Position numbers and translations under genes: made by a program
The notes under the pieces: generated by a model
What the model saw: only the letters and a program-made list of their open reading frames with translations
What the model was told of the DNA's origin: nothing
Database searches by the model: none
Source of the DNA: Zelopaecilomyces penicillatus
Lineage: Eukaryota > Ascomycota > Sordariomycetes > Hypocreales > Pseudodiploosporaceae
Reading direction: 5' to 3'
Assembly: GCA_005765155.1 (NCBI GenBank)
Contig: VCCP01000002.1
Span: forward strand, 3,968,001-4,032,000
Length of the DNA stretch: 64,000 nucleotides
Shown: in pieces, positions 1 to 11,426 of the stretch
Position numbering within the stretch: position 1 is the stretch's first letter
Layout: each line of letters starts with the position of its first letter

Positions 1-232
1 AGGTCAGGCAAGGTAAAAAATTAATTAATTGAAAGATGGTCAACATGTGTCAGCATATGGGACCCGCGATGCGTCATGGCGGCGAAAGCCGACACCGTTA
101 TATGTCAGGAGAGAGAGAGTGTGTGTGAAGAGTTGCGATTTATATCTCCGGGTTTCCGAGGAGTTGCAACTTTGTGAGTTCGCTTCTTTGTAAAGTAATG
201 CGATTATTGTATTTGGCATATAATTAGAATTG
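1..232. other. Left-edge intergenic DNA
   Basis: No coding region is supported. A GA/GT-rich stretch lies near 110-127, and a perfect 10-bp palindrome, AGTTGCAACT, lies at 173-182. The rest is ordinary AT-rich upstream DNA of the flavohemoglobin gene. Confidence 0.5.
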
Positions 233-240
233 TATATAAA
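233..240 (+). promoter_or_regulatory. TATA box of flavohemoglobin gene
   Basis: A perfect TATATAAA lies 128 nt before the globin-domain ATG (368). It is only 75 nt before an in-frame upstream ATG (308) and 29 nt before another (269). Transcription starting 30-70 nt downstream could therefore include or exclude the 308 start. Its function is inferred from sequence and position only. Confidence 0.5.
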
Positions 241-367
241 ATTGGCCATAAAGACTCGGAAATGTAAGATGGAATACACATCGCATCACTACACAGTCTC
301 TCATCCTATGCAAAAAAAACCCTTGAATACATACTCTCTCAAGATCCCACGAGTGAAACCAACAATC

Positions 368-1633
368 ATGGCTCTCACTTTAGAACAAATCAACATTGTC
401 AAATCCACGGCACCCATTGTCAAAGAACATGGCAAGACCATCACCGCCGCTTTTTACCACAACATGCTACAAGCGCACCCTGAACTAAAAAACTACTTTT
501 CTCTGCGAAACCAGCAAACCGGCGCTCAGCAAGCCGCTCTCGCCAATGCCGTTTTCGCTGCGGCGTCCTACATTGACGACCTGCCACAGATTAAAGCCGC
601 CGTGGAGCGCATTGCTCACAAGCACGTATCTTTATTTGTGAAACCGGAGCAATACGCTGTTGTGGGCGAGTTTCTGGTCGGCGCCTTTGCTGAGGTTTTG
701 GGCGATGCGCTGACTCCTGAGATTAAAGAGGCGTGGATTGCGGCGTACGGGCAGTTGGCGCAGGTTTTTATCGACAGGGAGAAGCAGCTTTATGAAACAG
801 CGGGAGAGTGGCAGACGTGGCGAAAGTTTCGAATTGCAAAAAAGGAGGCAGAGTCAGAAGGGTTGATATCGTTTTACCTTGAACCTTCAGACGGAGCAGC
901 GCTTCCAACGTTTCTCCCAGGACAGTATGTGAGCGTGCAGATTCCGATTCCAAAACTCAACGGGCTCTACCAAAGCCGGCAATTCAGCCTTAGCTTAGCT
1001 CCTAGCATTGGCATGGTCCAATACCGCATCACTGTCAAAGGGGGACAGAGTCTTGACCATTCTAGCGTGGATGACCTCGCTTCTGGCAAAGTTACCGGAC
1101 TGGTTTCGCAAATGCTGCATGAGCGGTACCAAGTTGGCCATGAGGTTGAGCTGAGCCCTCCTCGTGGGGAATTCGCCTTTGATGCTTCTGCTTTAACAAA
1201 AGAGACATCACCTGTCGTTCTCCTATCCGCTGGTGTTGGCGCCACCCCTGTCCTGTCTATTCTGGATACAATATTGGGCGACTCGAAGCAATCAGAGCGA
1301 CCTGTCAAATGGATTCACGTCGCTCGCCATTCCGGCGCAGTATGTTATGGGAGACACGTCCGAGAAGCAGCATCTCAGCATAGTAACGTGACAACCAAGA
1401 TCTTTCTCTCAAATATTCGCGAGGGCGATGAGCAGGGCTCCGATTATGGCTACAAAGGCCGTTTGGACCTGGATACCCTGGAGAAAGATAAAGTGCTGTC
1501 GTTTGCAGATGCTTCTGAGTATTACATCTGCGGGCCAGAGGAATGGATGGTGCAAGTCAGGGCTTTGCTGGAGGCGAGGGGTGTCAGCAGGGCGAGGCAG
1601 CACTTGGAGCTTTTCAGAACTGGCGATGTATGA
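368..1633 (+). CDS. Flavohemoglobin (nitric oxide dioxygenase)
   Basis: Single-exon gene for a 421-aa flavohemoglobin, which oxidises NO to nitrate using O2 and NAD(P)H. The globin domain (about 1-140) has the B10 tyrosine (Y30) and the proximal haem histidine in HKHVSLF (H86). The FAD domain shows RQFSLS (R204-S207). The NAD-binding part has GVGATPVLSIL, and a late CGPEEWM motif completes the reductase. The length is normal for the family (about 400 aa). The ATG at 368 starts directly at the globin domain. Two in-frame ATGs upstream, at 269 and 308, would add 33 or 20 residues; the 20-residue one (MQKKPLNTYSLK...) is basic with no acidic residue, like a mitochondrial presequence. A TATA box lies at 233-240. 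The role is nitrosative stress defence or NO signalling. Family assignment is very secure; which start is used is open. Confidence 0.96.
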   Translation: MALTLEQINIVKSTAPIVKEHGKTITAAFYHNMLQAHPELKNYFSLRNQQTGAQQAALANAVFAAASYIDDLPQIKAAVERIAHKHVSLFVKPEQYAVVGEFLVGAFAEVLGDALTPEIKEAWIAAYGQLAQVFIDREKQLYETAGEWQTWRKFRIAKKEAESEGLISFYLEPSDGAALPTFLPGQYVSVQIPIPKLNGLYQSRQFSLSLAPSIGMVQYRITVKGGQSLDHSSVDDLASGKVTGLVSQMLHERYQVGHEVELSPPRGEFAFDASALTKETSPVVLLSAGVGATPVLSILDTILGDSKQSERPVKWIHVARHSGAVCYGRHVREAASQHSNVTTKIFLSNIREGDEQGSDYGYKGRLDLDTLEKDKVLSFADASEYYICGPEEWMVQVRALLEARGVSRARQHLELFRTGDV

Positions 1634-2082
1634 ACACACTTTGTATAGATATCTTGTGATATGATTTGATGAGCGATGTATGTATGTATGATTAATGGTG
1701 GATAACGCAACTCTTGTTGGATACTCTATAGAAATAGATGTTTGTTATATACTCAACATGTGAAATTGTTCTTGTTAGTGCAATTACCGCATTGGGGTAG
1801 CCGTCGGGCCGTCGGATGTCAGATTTTGAGGCGCTTAGAGCGAGTAGCCGAGATACAATACGTTTCCCAAACCTACAGTCAGTTATTAATCAACGTGGCA
1901 TTAACCTAACCTTGGCGAATGAGGCGGGGAGCGGCGAATACATGGCAATGACGGAAATCCGAGCGTGGTGATCGGATCCGAAGCACCACTCACGCTGGAC
2001 ATCAACAAGTCAAGTTTCAACGTTGGAACAACACCATTTTTATACTCTTGTCATCATCCAAAAAAGCTCACCGCGAAAAGCA
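1634..2082. other. Intergenic region
   Basis: Terminator of the flavohemoglobin gene and promoter of the esterase gene. I see no gene, RNA or repeat here. Confidence 0.5.
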
Positions 2083-3340
2083 ATGGCGGAATACCGACAT
2101 CTGGCGATTCCCAACCCTCAGTGGGTAGATGCATGTGCCCCTTCAACCCCTTGACCAGTCCAAAGTCTGGTGGTGGTGTTGATAATCAATTTAATTAATT
2201 CTTTTTCATCGTTCAGTTCCCCAAAAATCTACCGCCAGGAACCAAAATCTGTGGCATGTCACGCGCGCGAAACACCATCAAGCCTCAGCTGGGATTGAAT
2301 ATCGAAGAGTTTGACGTGGCTGTTCGCGATACTGTGCCCATCAGACTTCGCTACTACCGCAACATTTCGAGCAAGGATGATCGTCTCCCGCTGTTTATAT
2401 ACATGCATGGAGGAGGGTATATAACGGGTGGCTTGGAGACTGATGATTCGACGTGCCGAGCCATCGCGCTTGAGCTGGATGTTGTGGTGCTCAATGTTGA
2501 GTATCGACTTGCACCAGAGCATAGGTTTCCAATAGGGTTTGAAGATTGTTTCGACATTGTCCGATGGGTTGGTCACACTCTTCACACTTCACTATATGCG
2601 ATTGCTTGCTAATGACACAAACAAATCTTCATCTCAATTTCACCAGGCTGCATCGGCACAGGGTCAAGCAAGACTCAGCACCAACCTTGGCAAAGGCTTC
2701 ATCCTCGGAGGCACATCCGCAGGCGGCAACTTCACCGCCGGCATATCGCATCTAGCCGTGCGCGAGGGCCTGACTCCAAGACTCACAGGCGTCGTCTTTC
2801 TCGCCAGCAGCTTCTGCCATCCTGACGCACGCCCAGAGCGGTTTCTGGACCGCATCCTCAGCATTGATGAGATTGACGACGCACCAGGCCTTACGAGGAA
2901 GTCGATTGACTACTTTGCAGGTAAGAGATTCTTAAAATCATAGTTGCAGCCGGGACGGAGCATAACATGTCTCTGTCTGACTCATGGGGGTGGGTGGGTG
3001 TGGTAGGCTTGGCTGATTTGATGCGTTGTGTGTGTTTTTTTATTGAGCAGGTAAATACGGAGCACCTCCGCTGGATAAACGACTATCTCCGCTGCTCTTC
3101 GACTCGCACGCTGGCATCGCAGACAAGGCCTACTTTGCAGTCTGTGGATGGGACCCGCGGCGCGACGAGGCGTTGCTGCTGGAGCAGCTTCTCCGGGACG
3201 AAGGCATCGCGACGCGGCTGGACGTGTATCCAGGCCTGCCGCACGGCTTCTGGACCACGTGCCCAGCCTTGCCGGAGTCGCAGGACTGGCTGGAGCGTCT
3301 GTTGAGAGGGATGCAGTGGATGCTTGCATATGATAATTAA
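2083..3340 (+). CDS. Alpha/beta hydrolase fold-3 esterase (HSL family)
   Basis: Four exons: 2083-2124, 2217-2567, 2647-2920 and 3051-3340, giving 318 aa. Each junction keeps frame: phase 0 GTAGAT, phase 0 GTTGGT, phase 1 GTAAGA. The protein is a carboxylesterase/lipase of the hormone-sensitive-lipase group. It has the oxyanion-hole motif HGGG (H78-G81), the nucleophile elbow GTSAG (S155), the acid in WDPRRDEA (D257) and the histidine in LPHGFW (H287). No signal peptide is seen, so it is probably cytosolic. The natural substrate cannot be told from sequence. The first exon is only 14 codons; its donor (GTAGAT) is not the consensus, so the N-terminus is the least certain part. Length matches the family (300-350 aa). 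Confidence 0.88.
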
Positions 3341-3500
3341 TTGATTGATCAAAGATGGAACAAGTGATGGCGCAATCGACTTTCTTGCTGCCAAGTCAAT
3401 GGGCAACGCGACTCTCCACCTTCCTCTTCCATCCTCCCCCACACGCTACGACGAATACGGTTCTCTTTCTTCTTCCGACTTAAAACCATTCATTCCCTGC

Positions 3501-3527
3501 ATTCCTGTGATTCCTGTGATTCCTGTG
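3501..3527. repeat. Tandem repeat (9 nt x 3)
   Basis: Three perfect head-to-tail copies of ATTCCTGTG in the intergenic region between the esterase and the protease. No function is apparent. Confidence 0.85.
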
Positions 3528-4493
3528 ATTCACCACACCCTGACCGTCCTGCCAGCCTCGGCAGCGCCCGAAGACCGCCCATCCATCATTCCATCACCTT
3601 GATGTCCATTTCATCCCTTATCACATCCTCCCAGCCCGGCAAGGAGGGCAGCGCTATCAGAAAAGAGCAGGTGCCCAAGGGAAAAGAGGATTCCCCTATT
3701 CTTCGTATTTATGCCATTTGCCAATGATGCCATCTTAGAGTCCATACTCCATACCCATCAAATCTTTTCCCCACGAAAACACACGCACCTCCACATAAGC
3801 CAAGCCGCTTCCTCGTATCGTATTCTCCTTCCGTGTAATGCTAAGCCTTCAAGCTCTTCCCCTCCTTCATCTTAAACAGCAGTCAGAGCCGAAAGACGCT
3901 GTGGGGTTTTGGTCCGCAACACAAATGGGGCAAAATATGTTGCCTGATGGAGTTAGAGGCCGGCGCGCGTGGGTTTTAAGCTACCGATCAAGGTCAGTCG
4001 GGTCTCCCGGGAGAGGGAGGCACGGCGGGTTTCTATGGCCGCACGGGCTTTTGCACGTCTTGGGAAAGCAGAAGTGTTTACACAATCATTAACCTTTTTT
4101 CTCCATAGACACACACACACACACCAACCCCGGGATGGAAACCTTGTTTTCTCAGAAAAAGTCATCGGGTTGCCGTCTTGGGACAAGGCAGACCAGAAAG
4201 CTGGGCGCGTAGAAACTGCCACGACTGCCGGCTCACACACACACCCCTTCAAGAAGTGTTTGGGGAAGGTAGATGGGCTTCCTTCTTACCTCAGACACAG
4301 TTTGTACACCTTGAGATAGCCTTCGATTTGCGATTACGTGCAACTTCGCCCTAGACCCGTTCGCAGAAGGTCGTTGCATTATCTACGGGGCCCCGAACCG
4401 CAAGAATGAGATGTGACGAGGAGGAGAGGGAGGGAGGGGATCGCGATGGAAGCTTCAGTTGACGACATATGGCCGTTATGTTCTGGCTGGCCG

Positions 4494-4520
4494 CCCCCCC
4501 CCCCCCCCCCCCCCCCCCCC
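4494..4520. repeat. Poly-C tract (27 C)
   Basis: An unbroken run of 27 C lies immediately upstream of the protease TATA box, with 27 nt between them. The run length may be partly a sequencing or assembly estimate. It could form G-quadruplex (minus strand) or i-motif structures. Confidence 0.9.
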
Positions 4521-4547
4521 TTGCTATGAAGGGAGAAAAGAAAAATC

Positions 4548-4553
4548 TATAAA
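4548..4553 (+). promoter_or_regulatory. TATA box of subtilase gene
   Basis: TATAAA lies 119 nt upstream of the protease ATG and is preceded by an A-rich stretch and the poly-C run. Spacing suits a strong inducible promoter. Assignment is by sequence and position. Confidence 0.6.
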
Positions 4554-4671
4554 GATGGCCAGTGAGACACTGTCTAAACCATCACTCAACCAGATCTCAT
4601 CCCTTCAGTTCTCTTCATTCATCTGAACAAACAAATTCCATAGTTTCATCAAGCTTTTTCTCATTTACACA

Positions 4672-6066
4672 ATGGCTAGCCTCTTCCGTCTTGCTCTCTA
4701 TCTCGGAGCTCTGCTCCCGGCCGCTCTCGCCGCGCCCACCACTTCCAGAGTCCAGCCCGAGGTTGTCCCCGGCAAGTTCATCATCACGCTCAAGCCTGGT
4801 GCTACCATCAATGTCGATTCTCATCTGAGCTGGGTCAGCGATGTTCACAGCCGCTCTCTGGGCAAGCGTGACACTGCTGGTGTTGAGAAGACGTACAACA
4901 TCAAGGGCTGGAATGCCTATGCTGGTGATTTCGATGAGGAGACCATCAAGCAGATCAAGGCCAACCCCGATGTATGTAAACAAGGAGTTCCTAACCACCC
5001 CCCCTTTTTATCTTTGGCTTTAAATTTTTTATTGTTTGATACTAAAACCCCCCATTCTAGGTCGCCAGCATCCAGCCAGACTACATCATGCACCTCTATG
5101 ATGATGTTGCTGAGGAGAAGCGTGCTCTGACTACTCAGAACGGCGCTCCCTGGGGCCTGGGATCCATCTCCCACCGCAGCCCCGGATCTACCAGCTACAT
5201 CTATGACACTTCGGCCGGTGCTGGTACTTATGCCTACGTTGTTGATTCCGGTATCCGTACCACGCACAGGGAGTTTGGAAACCGTGCCACTCTTGGCTAC
5301 AATGCTGCTGGCGGCGCCCACACCGATACTCTCGGCCATGGCACTCACGTTGCCGGAACCATTGGTGGATCTACCGTTGGTGTTGCTAAGCAGGTATGAT
5401 TGACAATCCTTAAACACACACACACAAAAGTAAAAGGTCATGCTAACTAGTATATGTTTGTGACAGACCAACCTGATCTCTGTCAAGGTCTTTGCTGGCC
5501 GCTCCGCCAGCACCTCCGTCATCCTCGACGGTTTCAACTGGGCTGTCAACGACATCATCAGCAAGAGACGTGCCACTCGCTCCGTCATCAACCTGTCTCT
5601 CGGCGGTCCCTCTCAGCCACTCTGGGCTGAGGCTGTCAATGCTGCCTACAACCAGGGCGTCTTGGCTGTTGTTGCTGCCGGAAACGGTGATGAGAACAAC
5701 AACCCGCTCCCCGTTTCCTCCCAATCTCCCGCCAACGTCCCCAACGCCTTGACTGTCGCTGCCTACGACTCCACCTGGAAGACTGCCTACTTCACCAACT
5801 ACGGCCCTGGTGTCGATGTCTTTGCCCCTGGTGTTGATATCCTCTCTGCTGGCATCACTTCAGACACCGTCACAAGAACTGACAGCGGAACCTCCATGGC
5901 CTGCCCCCACGTTGCTGGTCTTGCTGTCTACCTCCAGGCCTTTGAGAATCTCAACACCCCTGCTGCTGTTACCAGCCGCATCAAGGCACTTGCTACCCGC
6001 AACCGTGTCACTGGCTCTCTCTCGGGAAGCCCCAACGTCGGTGTCTACAACGGCAACGGCGCTTAA
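4672..6066 (+). CDS. Secreted subtilisin-like serine protease (S8, proteinase K type)
   Basis: Three exons: 4672-4971, 5061-5393 and 5467-6066, all junctions phase 0, giving 410 aa. Layout: signal peptide about 1-20 (LALYLGALLPAALA), an I9 inhibitor-type propeptide to about residue 121 ending in KR, then the mature S8A domain. The catalytic triad is D162 (VVDSG), H193 (GHGTHVAG) and S354 (GTSMACPHVAG), with oxyanion-hole N284 (AAGNGD). There is no C-terminal extension or anchor, so it should be freely secreted as an alkaline extracellular protease. The prepro region resembles the Trichoderma PRB1-type basic proteinases used against fungal and insect hosts (recalled family resemblance, not searched). 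It stands alone, with its own TATA box and a poly-C run upstream. All key residues are intact. Confidence 0.95.
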
Positions 6067-7090
6067 GTTAGCATCCGCCCCCCTTTTTTTCCCACCCAAG
6101 GGTGAGAGGCGCATTGGATATACAGGTCCTCACCACTGTTACATACAAAGTACATATAGGATGATGAAAGAGTAAATATAGGTTGGAGATTTTGAGATGG
6201 ACGAGAATGTAGATAGGAATGATAGTTGAGCGTCCGCAATAAAGAGAGTGCTCTGAACCATGTGTCTGTGATACTTGCCTTCATAAGTTGATTGTATGTA
6301 GTTCTGTTTCTGGTCTTTTATACTGGTCATCGACTTTGTATTGTTAGCATAGTAAAAGATGGTCCAAGTTACAAACATCAGATATTATCCTAGATACCAG
6401 CTAAATTCTCGCTTTTACTATCTTTTTAATCCGTTCAACTTCTCGTACAGCCATTTCCTTTTAAAATCGGTCAAACTGAGTCTTTTCACACATCCAGGCG
6501 TCGACTCAGAATTTGGCACCACAGCACGAAAAACGTCGCCAGATTTTCAATGGTGTGGGCGGCTAATGAGTGTAAATGCTATCAACACAAATCAATTTTT
6601 TTGGTGTGTCTCATTCCATGAGCACTGAGCCAAAATATTTGGCAAGATTTAGCTCGTGGAAAAACAAGCGTTGTGAGAATGGTAGCAGGCACAGTGTGAG
6701 AGTGGGAAGTTGGGGGGTGTCAGTCAGTGAGGTGGTTTGTTAGACGTCGCATGCATGGAAAAGTATGAATGCTGACGGTTTAAGAATCACTGATGTGTAT
6801 TACTCTATAAATCGATCCGATAGTCTTCTTCATATCTATTTACTTGAATACTTGAATACTTTACTGTCTCACTATTCTTCACCCGAAACGCCGTCGGCAA
6901 TTTAAACGTTGAATCAGCAACCACAGGTGGAGTGCTGAAGAGTGAGTCAGCGTTTCTTCCGCACATCGCAATCGTGTTTCATCGTCGGCCCCCTCCTCCA
7001 CCTTTCTTTCATATTGGCTCTTGTCCGCTTCGACAGACAATATAAGTGAATTAATTACATGCAATTTATTGTTTTCAGGACTCTTTCAAT
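6067..7090. other. Intergenic region
   Basis: AT-rich spacer with the protease terminator and the promoter of the GNAT-like gene, including a TATAAA at 6806-6811. Nothing else is supported. Confidence 0.5.
6806..6811 (+). promoter_or_regulatory. Possible TATA box of GNAT-like gene
   Basis: TATAAA within TACTCTATAAATCG lies 280 nt upstream of the ATG at 7091. Distance is long but acceptable for a fungal leader. Weak evidence. Confidence 0.35.
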
Positions 7091-8283
7091 ATGCCGCAAA
7101 CAAACTCTTTTACTACAGTACCGGAAGAGTTGATTAGTCTACTAGCTGCCGAGTTGCCGTACTCGCTCCCACTGTTTCGGAGACTCCAATTCACTCACGT
7201 CGATGGCGGCACCACATCCGATTCCCGAACCATATTTGTGTCAGAGACCGGAAACCCCTGCGATGCCAGTGGCGATCCATCAGTAGCATTCACTGTTGCC
7301 TTTTTAGGCCCTCCTAATGAGCCCAACACTCATGTTTGGGTGTACTCGACACTGGAGAACAAAAAGAAACATCATAGCGGTGGCTATGAGTTGAATTCTA
7401 GGGATGAGGAATATGAGCAGCAACTCGCAGCCTTGATTGGCGAGATGAACCGCTTATACAGCCTGAATAACCCGGCAGCAGTTTACCCTGCGCAACTCCT
7501 ATTGGGTAGCGTCAATTCGGACACGCGTGCCATTATGGAAAGATTCGGCTGCATCAGGCCCAGGCCAACAGGGTTCTACGATAAATGGCTGCTGAGAGTC
7601 GAAGATTTGCCTTTGAAGAATGAGGTTCTGCCGGAAGGCATGCATTGGGACCGCGCAACTCTTGATGACTGTGTTGTGGTAATGTCACGAACCGACATTC
7701 CGCGAAGCCCGTAAGCCTCCGTAAAGAAGACATATATGCTCCCCTATCATAAGCTGCTAATAGATGAATGATGGCCATGTTATTCATTTCAGAGAACTCC
7801 TCTTCACACTACCGAGTGTGGTGATTAAGTTGGAAGACAAGACTCCTATCGCGTGGGCTTTTCTAGGTGCGCAGCTTTCCAAACCCTCTCCTACATTTTA
7901 CACAGTTTATCACCCTGTCCTGACTATGATTTTCCAGGCCAGGATGGAAGCTTGGTCAGTGTGCACTGCGAGCCACCATACCGAAGAAAAGGACTGGCCC
8001 GAATGCTGGCTGCCAAGCTCATTCGCGACAGCAACCATATTTTTGGCAGCGACGGATGGTGTCTTGCTGACGTGGCAGCGGATAACCAAGCCAGCCGATC
8101 CATGTGCAAAGCACTCAATGGAAAGCCCGATTGGGTTGTGTCATGGTAAGAAAACTTGTTCCAACTCTCTCGTCGCTCTGCCCGATGGGTGAGATGTGAT
8201 GATGGGAGATTTTGCGGTTGCTAAAATCGTGGCATTTCTCACCTTGTAGGGTCCATATCGTACTTTCCGGCTCTGGTGGATGA
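7091..8283 (+). CDS. GNAT-like N-acetyltransferase domain protein
   Basis: Four exons: 7091-7710, 7793-7866, 7938-8145 and 8250-8283 (phases 2, 1, 2), giving 311 aa. The C-terminal half has the acetyl-CoA binding pattern of GNAT enzymes: IAWAFLG, then a beta strand SLVSVHCEPPYRRKGLA, where the R-R-K-G-L-A stretch fits the pyrophosphate-binding loop (R/Q-x-x-G-x-A). It is followed by ADVAADNQASRSMCKALNG, the usual N-x-x-S-x-x-x-x-x-x-L-G region. The layout resembles glycine N-acyltransferase-like (FR47-type) fungal proteins, with a divergent N-terminal half of about 200 aa. The substrate is unknown. The last exon is 34 nt and ends the protein after a conserved-looking WVHI. Family is fairly sure; function is not. 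Confidence 0.82.
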
Positions 8284-10343
8284 GTCTAACTCAATCCGCA
8301 GCGAAAGTTACACATGGATGGTAGTATTCGGACATCTTGGCATGATGACCACCGGCCGGCCAAATACCAAAGACTTGGGATTGTTTTTTTATATTTTATA
8401 TGGAAACACCAAAAGTGTGGGGTTTAGGCTAAAGTAGACAGGCTTCCCCATGTTACAAATGAAGTTGAATCAGTGGCGATAAACAACATAACTCGGCAAT
8501 CTCTCTAATGCGGTGGCGTTGTAGCAAGGAAACGTCGACGGCCCATCCGAGCTCCAGGAAGAAGTGTCCAAGTGTAGATGCTGAGCAGTGCTTTGGCCCT
8601 TTTATGAAAAGTCTTAGTGTCCATGCTTTGTGAATCTATTCCTGGATGAGTTAAACATGTGTATTATGAACCACCGCTGGACAAAGGGACCCGTTGGTTC
8701 GAATTACACATGTAAAGGACACTTGAAGAATCCAATTTTGAGGCGCAGGCAACCAAAAGAATGGTCCCTACTATGACGTAGATTCTTCCGTGTGGTGAAA
8801 ATCCGCAGACATATTAAACACCATTGCTTGTGACTGACCATCTTTATCATGCCATCTGCCTCGACATCTTTCAAAGCAACGCATACGTAAGTAAACTAAC
8901 TAAAGCATAAAAAGTACTTGTCGCAGAATTCAATTGTTGCGTGTTTCGTGTGTAAGTGGCGCCCTCGTCATGGAATAACACCCTTTACACATCCCTGCTC
9001 ACTGAAACAGGCAATGATCAGACACAAAACTCATCAATGGGGGGGCCTCATATTAATATCCTGTATTTTAGCCATGGCAAAGCCTCTCGCTTGAGCTGGC
9101 TTACCCTCCTAAGCCTCCTCTTAGTTGTCTGATCAGCACAGGGGTTTGTTTGCTCATCATGGCTTTTTTATTATTATTTCAGAATGAGAACAGATGAAAT
9201 GTAATGATTCCACATGGTCTTCATGCCTTGTGGGCTCGCGTATTCTTGGTCTGATACAATGACTCCGTAAGACAAATTTATTGAGCAATTATACATTTAC
9301 TATTAGGTATTAGGTATTTGCTGAGCATGTTTTATTTAGTACACATCATCATCACTCTGACTGACTGAGGCGGATCTCACGGACCTCTCTCATGATTCAT
9401 CTCCAGTATTGCCGAGCGACCGCCCCCCCATCTCCGAAGCCTAGGATGTGTGTGTCGTCGCACTGATCCATCGAACTATACCAAAGCAAGCATAGGTTCA
9501 AAGACGGTATTTCCATTTAGGCTGTTTGATCAAGAACAAATCATTCAAAGGATCCGCGAAAAGCCGAGGCCTCCCCCCCCCCCGGTCATCCCCACGGGGT
9601 GCCTTAAGCCACATTCGCCTCTGCCGTCACATCGCTTGGCAAAGAAGCACCAAATGCGACTCCAACGGACGCATCTGTATGGTTCACAGCTGCAGAATTA
9701 GGGTCATGGTAGCCACGAGGGGTGTTGGTGAACCACTTTCTGAAATATGCAAGGTATTATTAAAATCTCTCTCTCTCCCAGTCTCTTTTTTCTTTTCGGC
9801 TGCATTATCGGGGCTTCTTCACCGGCCCGCACATCCGTGTGTCTCCTTACGCTGTGCCTCTTCCTTTACTCCTCTTCCCCAGCTTTGGAGTTTCAAAAAG
9901 GCATTCTTGCTCAAAGGGCTGTGCTGTAACGGGGAGAATCATGTAATCAATTCAGTGAAAAATAAATGAGTTACTCAAACCCATTGCTTTTCTCAATGGG
10001 CCCGGGTCGTCGAGCCGATGGGCCGTGAGATGGGCCGTCTACACATCAAGAATCTAGAGGAGCAGGTTTTGTCAACGCGCGTTTGCATTCATCATTGTGC
10101 GGTCAGGTGTTGAAGGAAAAGGAAACAGGAGGAAATGGCATTAAGCTAAAATAGTAAACTCATGGAAACGTATTCGCGATCCTCTAGTACAACGATGTGA
10201 AAGATAAAAAGGGACAGAGCTCCCTCTTTTCTTTGCCTGTGTATCAACCTCAACTTCAAAGCAACTCTTCAGCATCTACATCCTACATCAACAACAACTT
10301 CGCTTTACTAAATTTAAAACACATCTCCCCAACTTCCACCAAC
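8284..10343. other. 2-kb intergenic region upstream of GH45 gene
   Basis: I see no gene with a credible start, splice pattern or domain. The sequence is AT-rich, with short C runs near 9424 and 9572 and CT-rich DNA near 9767-9800. The last 200 nt hold the leader of the cellulase gene, with a weak TATA-like GATAAAAAGG around 10203. A tRNA-like GGTTCGAATT near 8690 lacks matching stems. Confidence 0.45.
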
Positions 10344-11121
10344 ATGCGTTCCAGCTCTCTTCTTGGTCTTGGATTGGCAGTCATTGCCCCTAGCTCAGCC
10401 ATCGCCGCCTCTGGCTCTGGCCACTCTACCCGATACTGGGATTGTTGCAAGACATCCTGCGCGTGGAATGGCAAGGCTTCCGTCAGCGCTCCTGTCAAGA
10501 CTTGTGACAAGAACGATAGCCCCCTCAGCAATGTTGATGCCCAGAGTGGCTGCAACGGTGGTCCTGCCTTTGCTTGTACCAACAACTCCCCCTTTGCGGT
10601 GAATGACAACCTCGCCTATGGCTTTGCAGCCACTGCTATCAACGGTGGATCTGAGTCCACTTGGTGCTGTGCTTGTTATGCGTACGTCTCCTCACTCACT
10701 TCCTCCCCTTTTTTTTCCTTTTTTCTTTCTTCCCAACTAACTTGTTTGAAATAGCCTCACTTTTACAGATGGCCCAGTCAAGGGTAAGAAGATGGTCGTG
10801 CAGTCTTCCAACACGGGAGGCGACATCTCCAACAACCAGTTTGACCTTATGATCCCCGGTGGCGGCGTCGGTCTCTTTGATGGCTGCAAGACCCAGTTCG
10901 GTGGTATTCCTGGTGCCCAATACGGCGGTGTCTCCTCACGGTCCGAGTGTGACCAGATGCCCGAGAAGCTCAAGGCCGGTTGCTTCTGGCGCTTCGACTG
11001 GTTCAAGAACGCCGACAACCCCAACTTCACCTTTGAGCAGGTCAAGTGCCCTACTGCTCTCACATCCATCTCGGGCTGCGTCCGCAACGACGACGGCAAC
11101 TTCCCCAACGCCCCTCAGTAG
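10344..11121 (+). CDS. GH45 endoglucanase (endo-1,4-beta-glucanase), secreted
   Basis: Two exons, 10344-10681 and 10755-11121 (phase 2 junction), giving 234 aa. A signal peptide covers about 1-21. The mature protein opens with the GH45 signature STRYWDCCKTSC, whose aspartate (D33) is the catalytic base. The acid is D155 in GGGVGLFDGC. Many cysteines (CC, CCACY, SGCNGG, KCPTAL, SGCV) fit the disulphide-rich six-stranded barrel of Humicola EGV. There is no carbohydrate-binding module or linker: the protein ends right after the catalytic domain. It cleaves beta-1,4-glucan internally with inversion. The 73-nt intron has a long polypyrimidine tract. It stands alone, with no neighbouring cellulase cluster. 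Confidence 0.95.
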
Positions 11122-11426
11122 CTGGAATACTGAAACGAAATATGGGGGCGGGGGGGGGCATGCGGCTTACTCTCAGTCCGTGAGCCAAGGTGATATAGGA
11201 AAGACGGACGGAGCGGTCACAGCTGTGTGTGCGTGTGTGTGTCTGAACATAGGAATACAGTATGAGTTACTGTGGCGATGATGATTTTGGTCGTGTTGTG
11301 TGTAAATAGTCATTCATTTCCGTGGGGAAAACGGGAGGGGGGAGCAGCTCCCAGCCAATCTGGGTTGCTGCTACACTTCCGTAGTCTATGCAAGCAAGCA
11401 AATATGAACATTATTCCCAACTACCT
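11122..11426. other. Convergent intergenic spacer
   Basis: Shared 3' region of the cellulase (+) and the dioxygenase (-). It holds a G-rich stretch near 11144-11158 and a GT run near 11225-11240, and nothing else. Confidence 0.5.

Larger units (their letters stand above)
3341..4671. other. Intergenic region, promoter of subtilase
   Basis: No gene is supported. It contains a 3-copy 9-nt repeat (3501-3527), CT-rich stretches, short CA runs (near 4108-4122 and 4231-4242), a 27-nt C run (4494-4520) and a TATA box (4548-4553) belonging to the downstream protease. Confidence 0.5.

Noticed and set aside
8640..8710. tRNA-like GGTTCGAATT motif
   Set aside because: No acceptor, anticodon or T stem can be paired around it.
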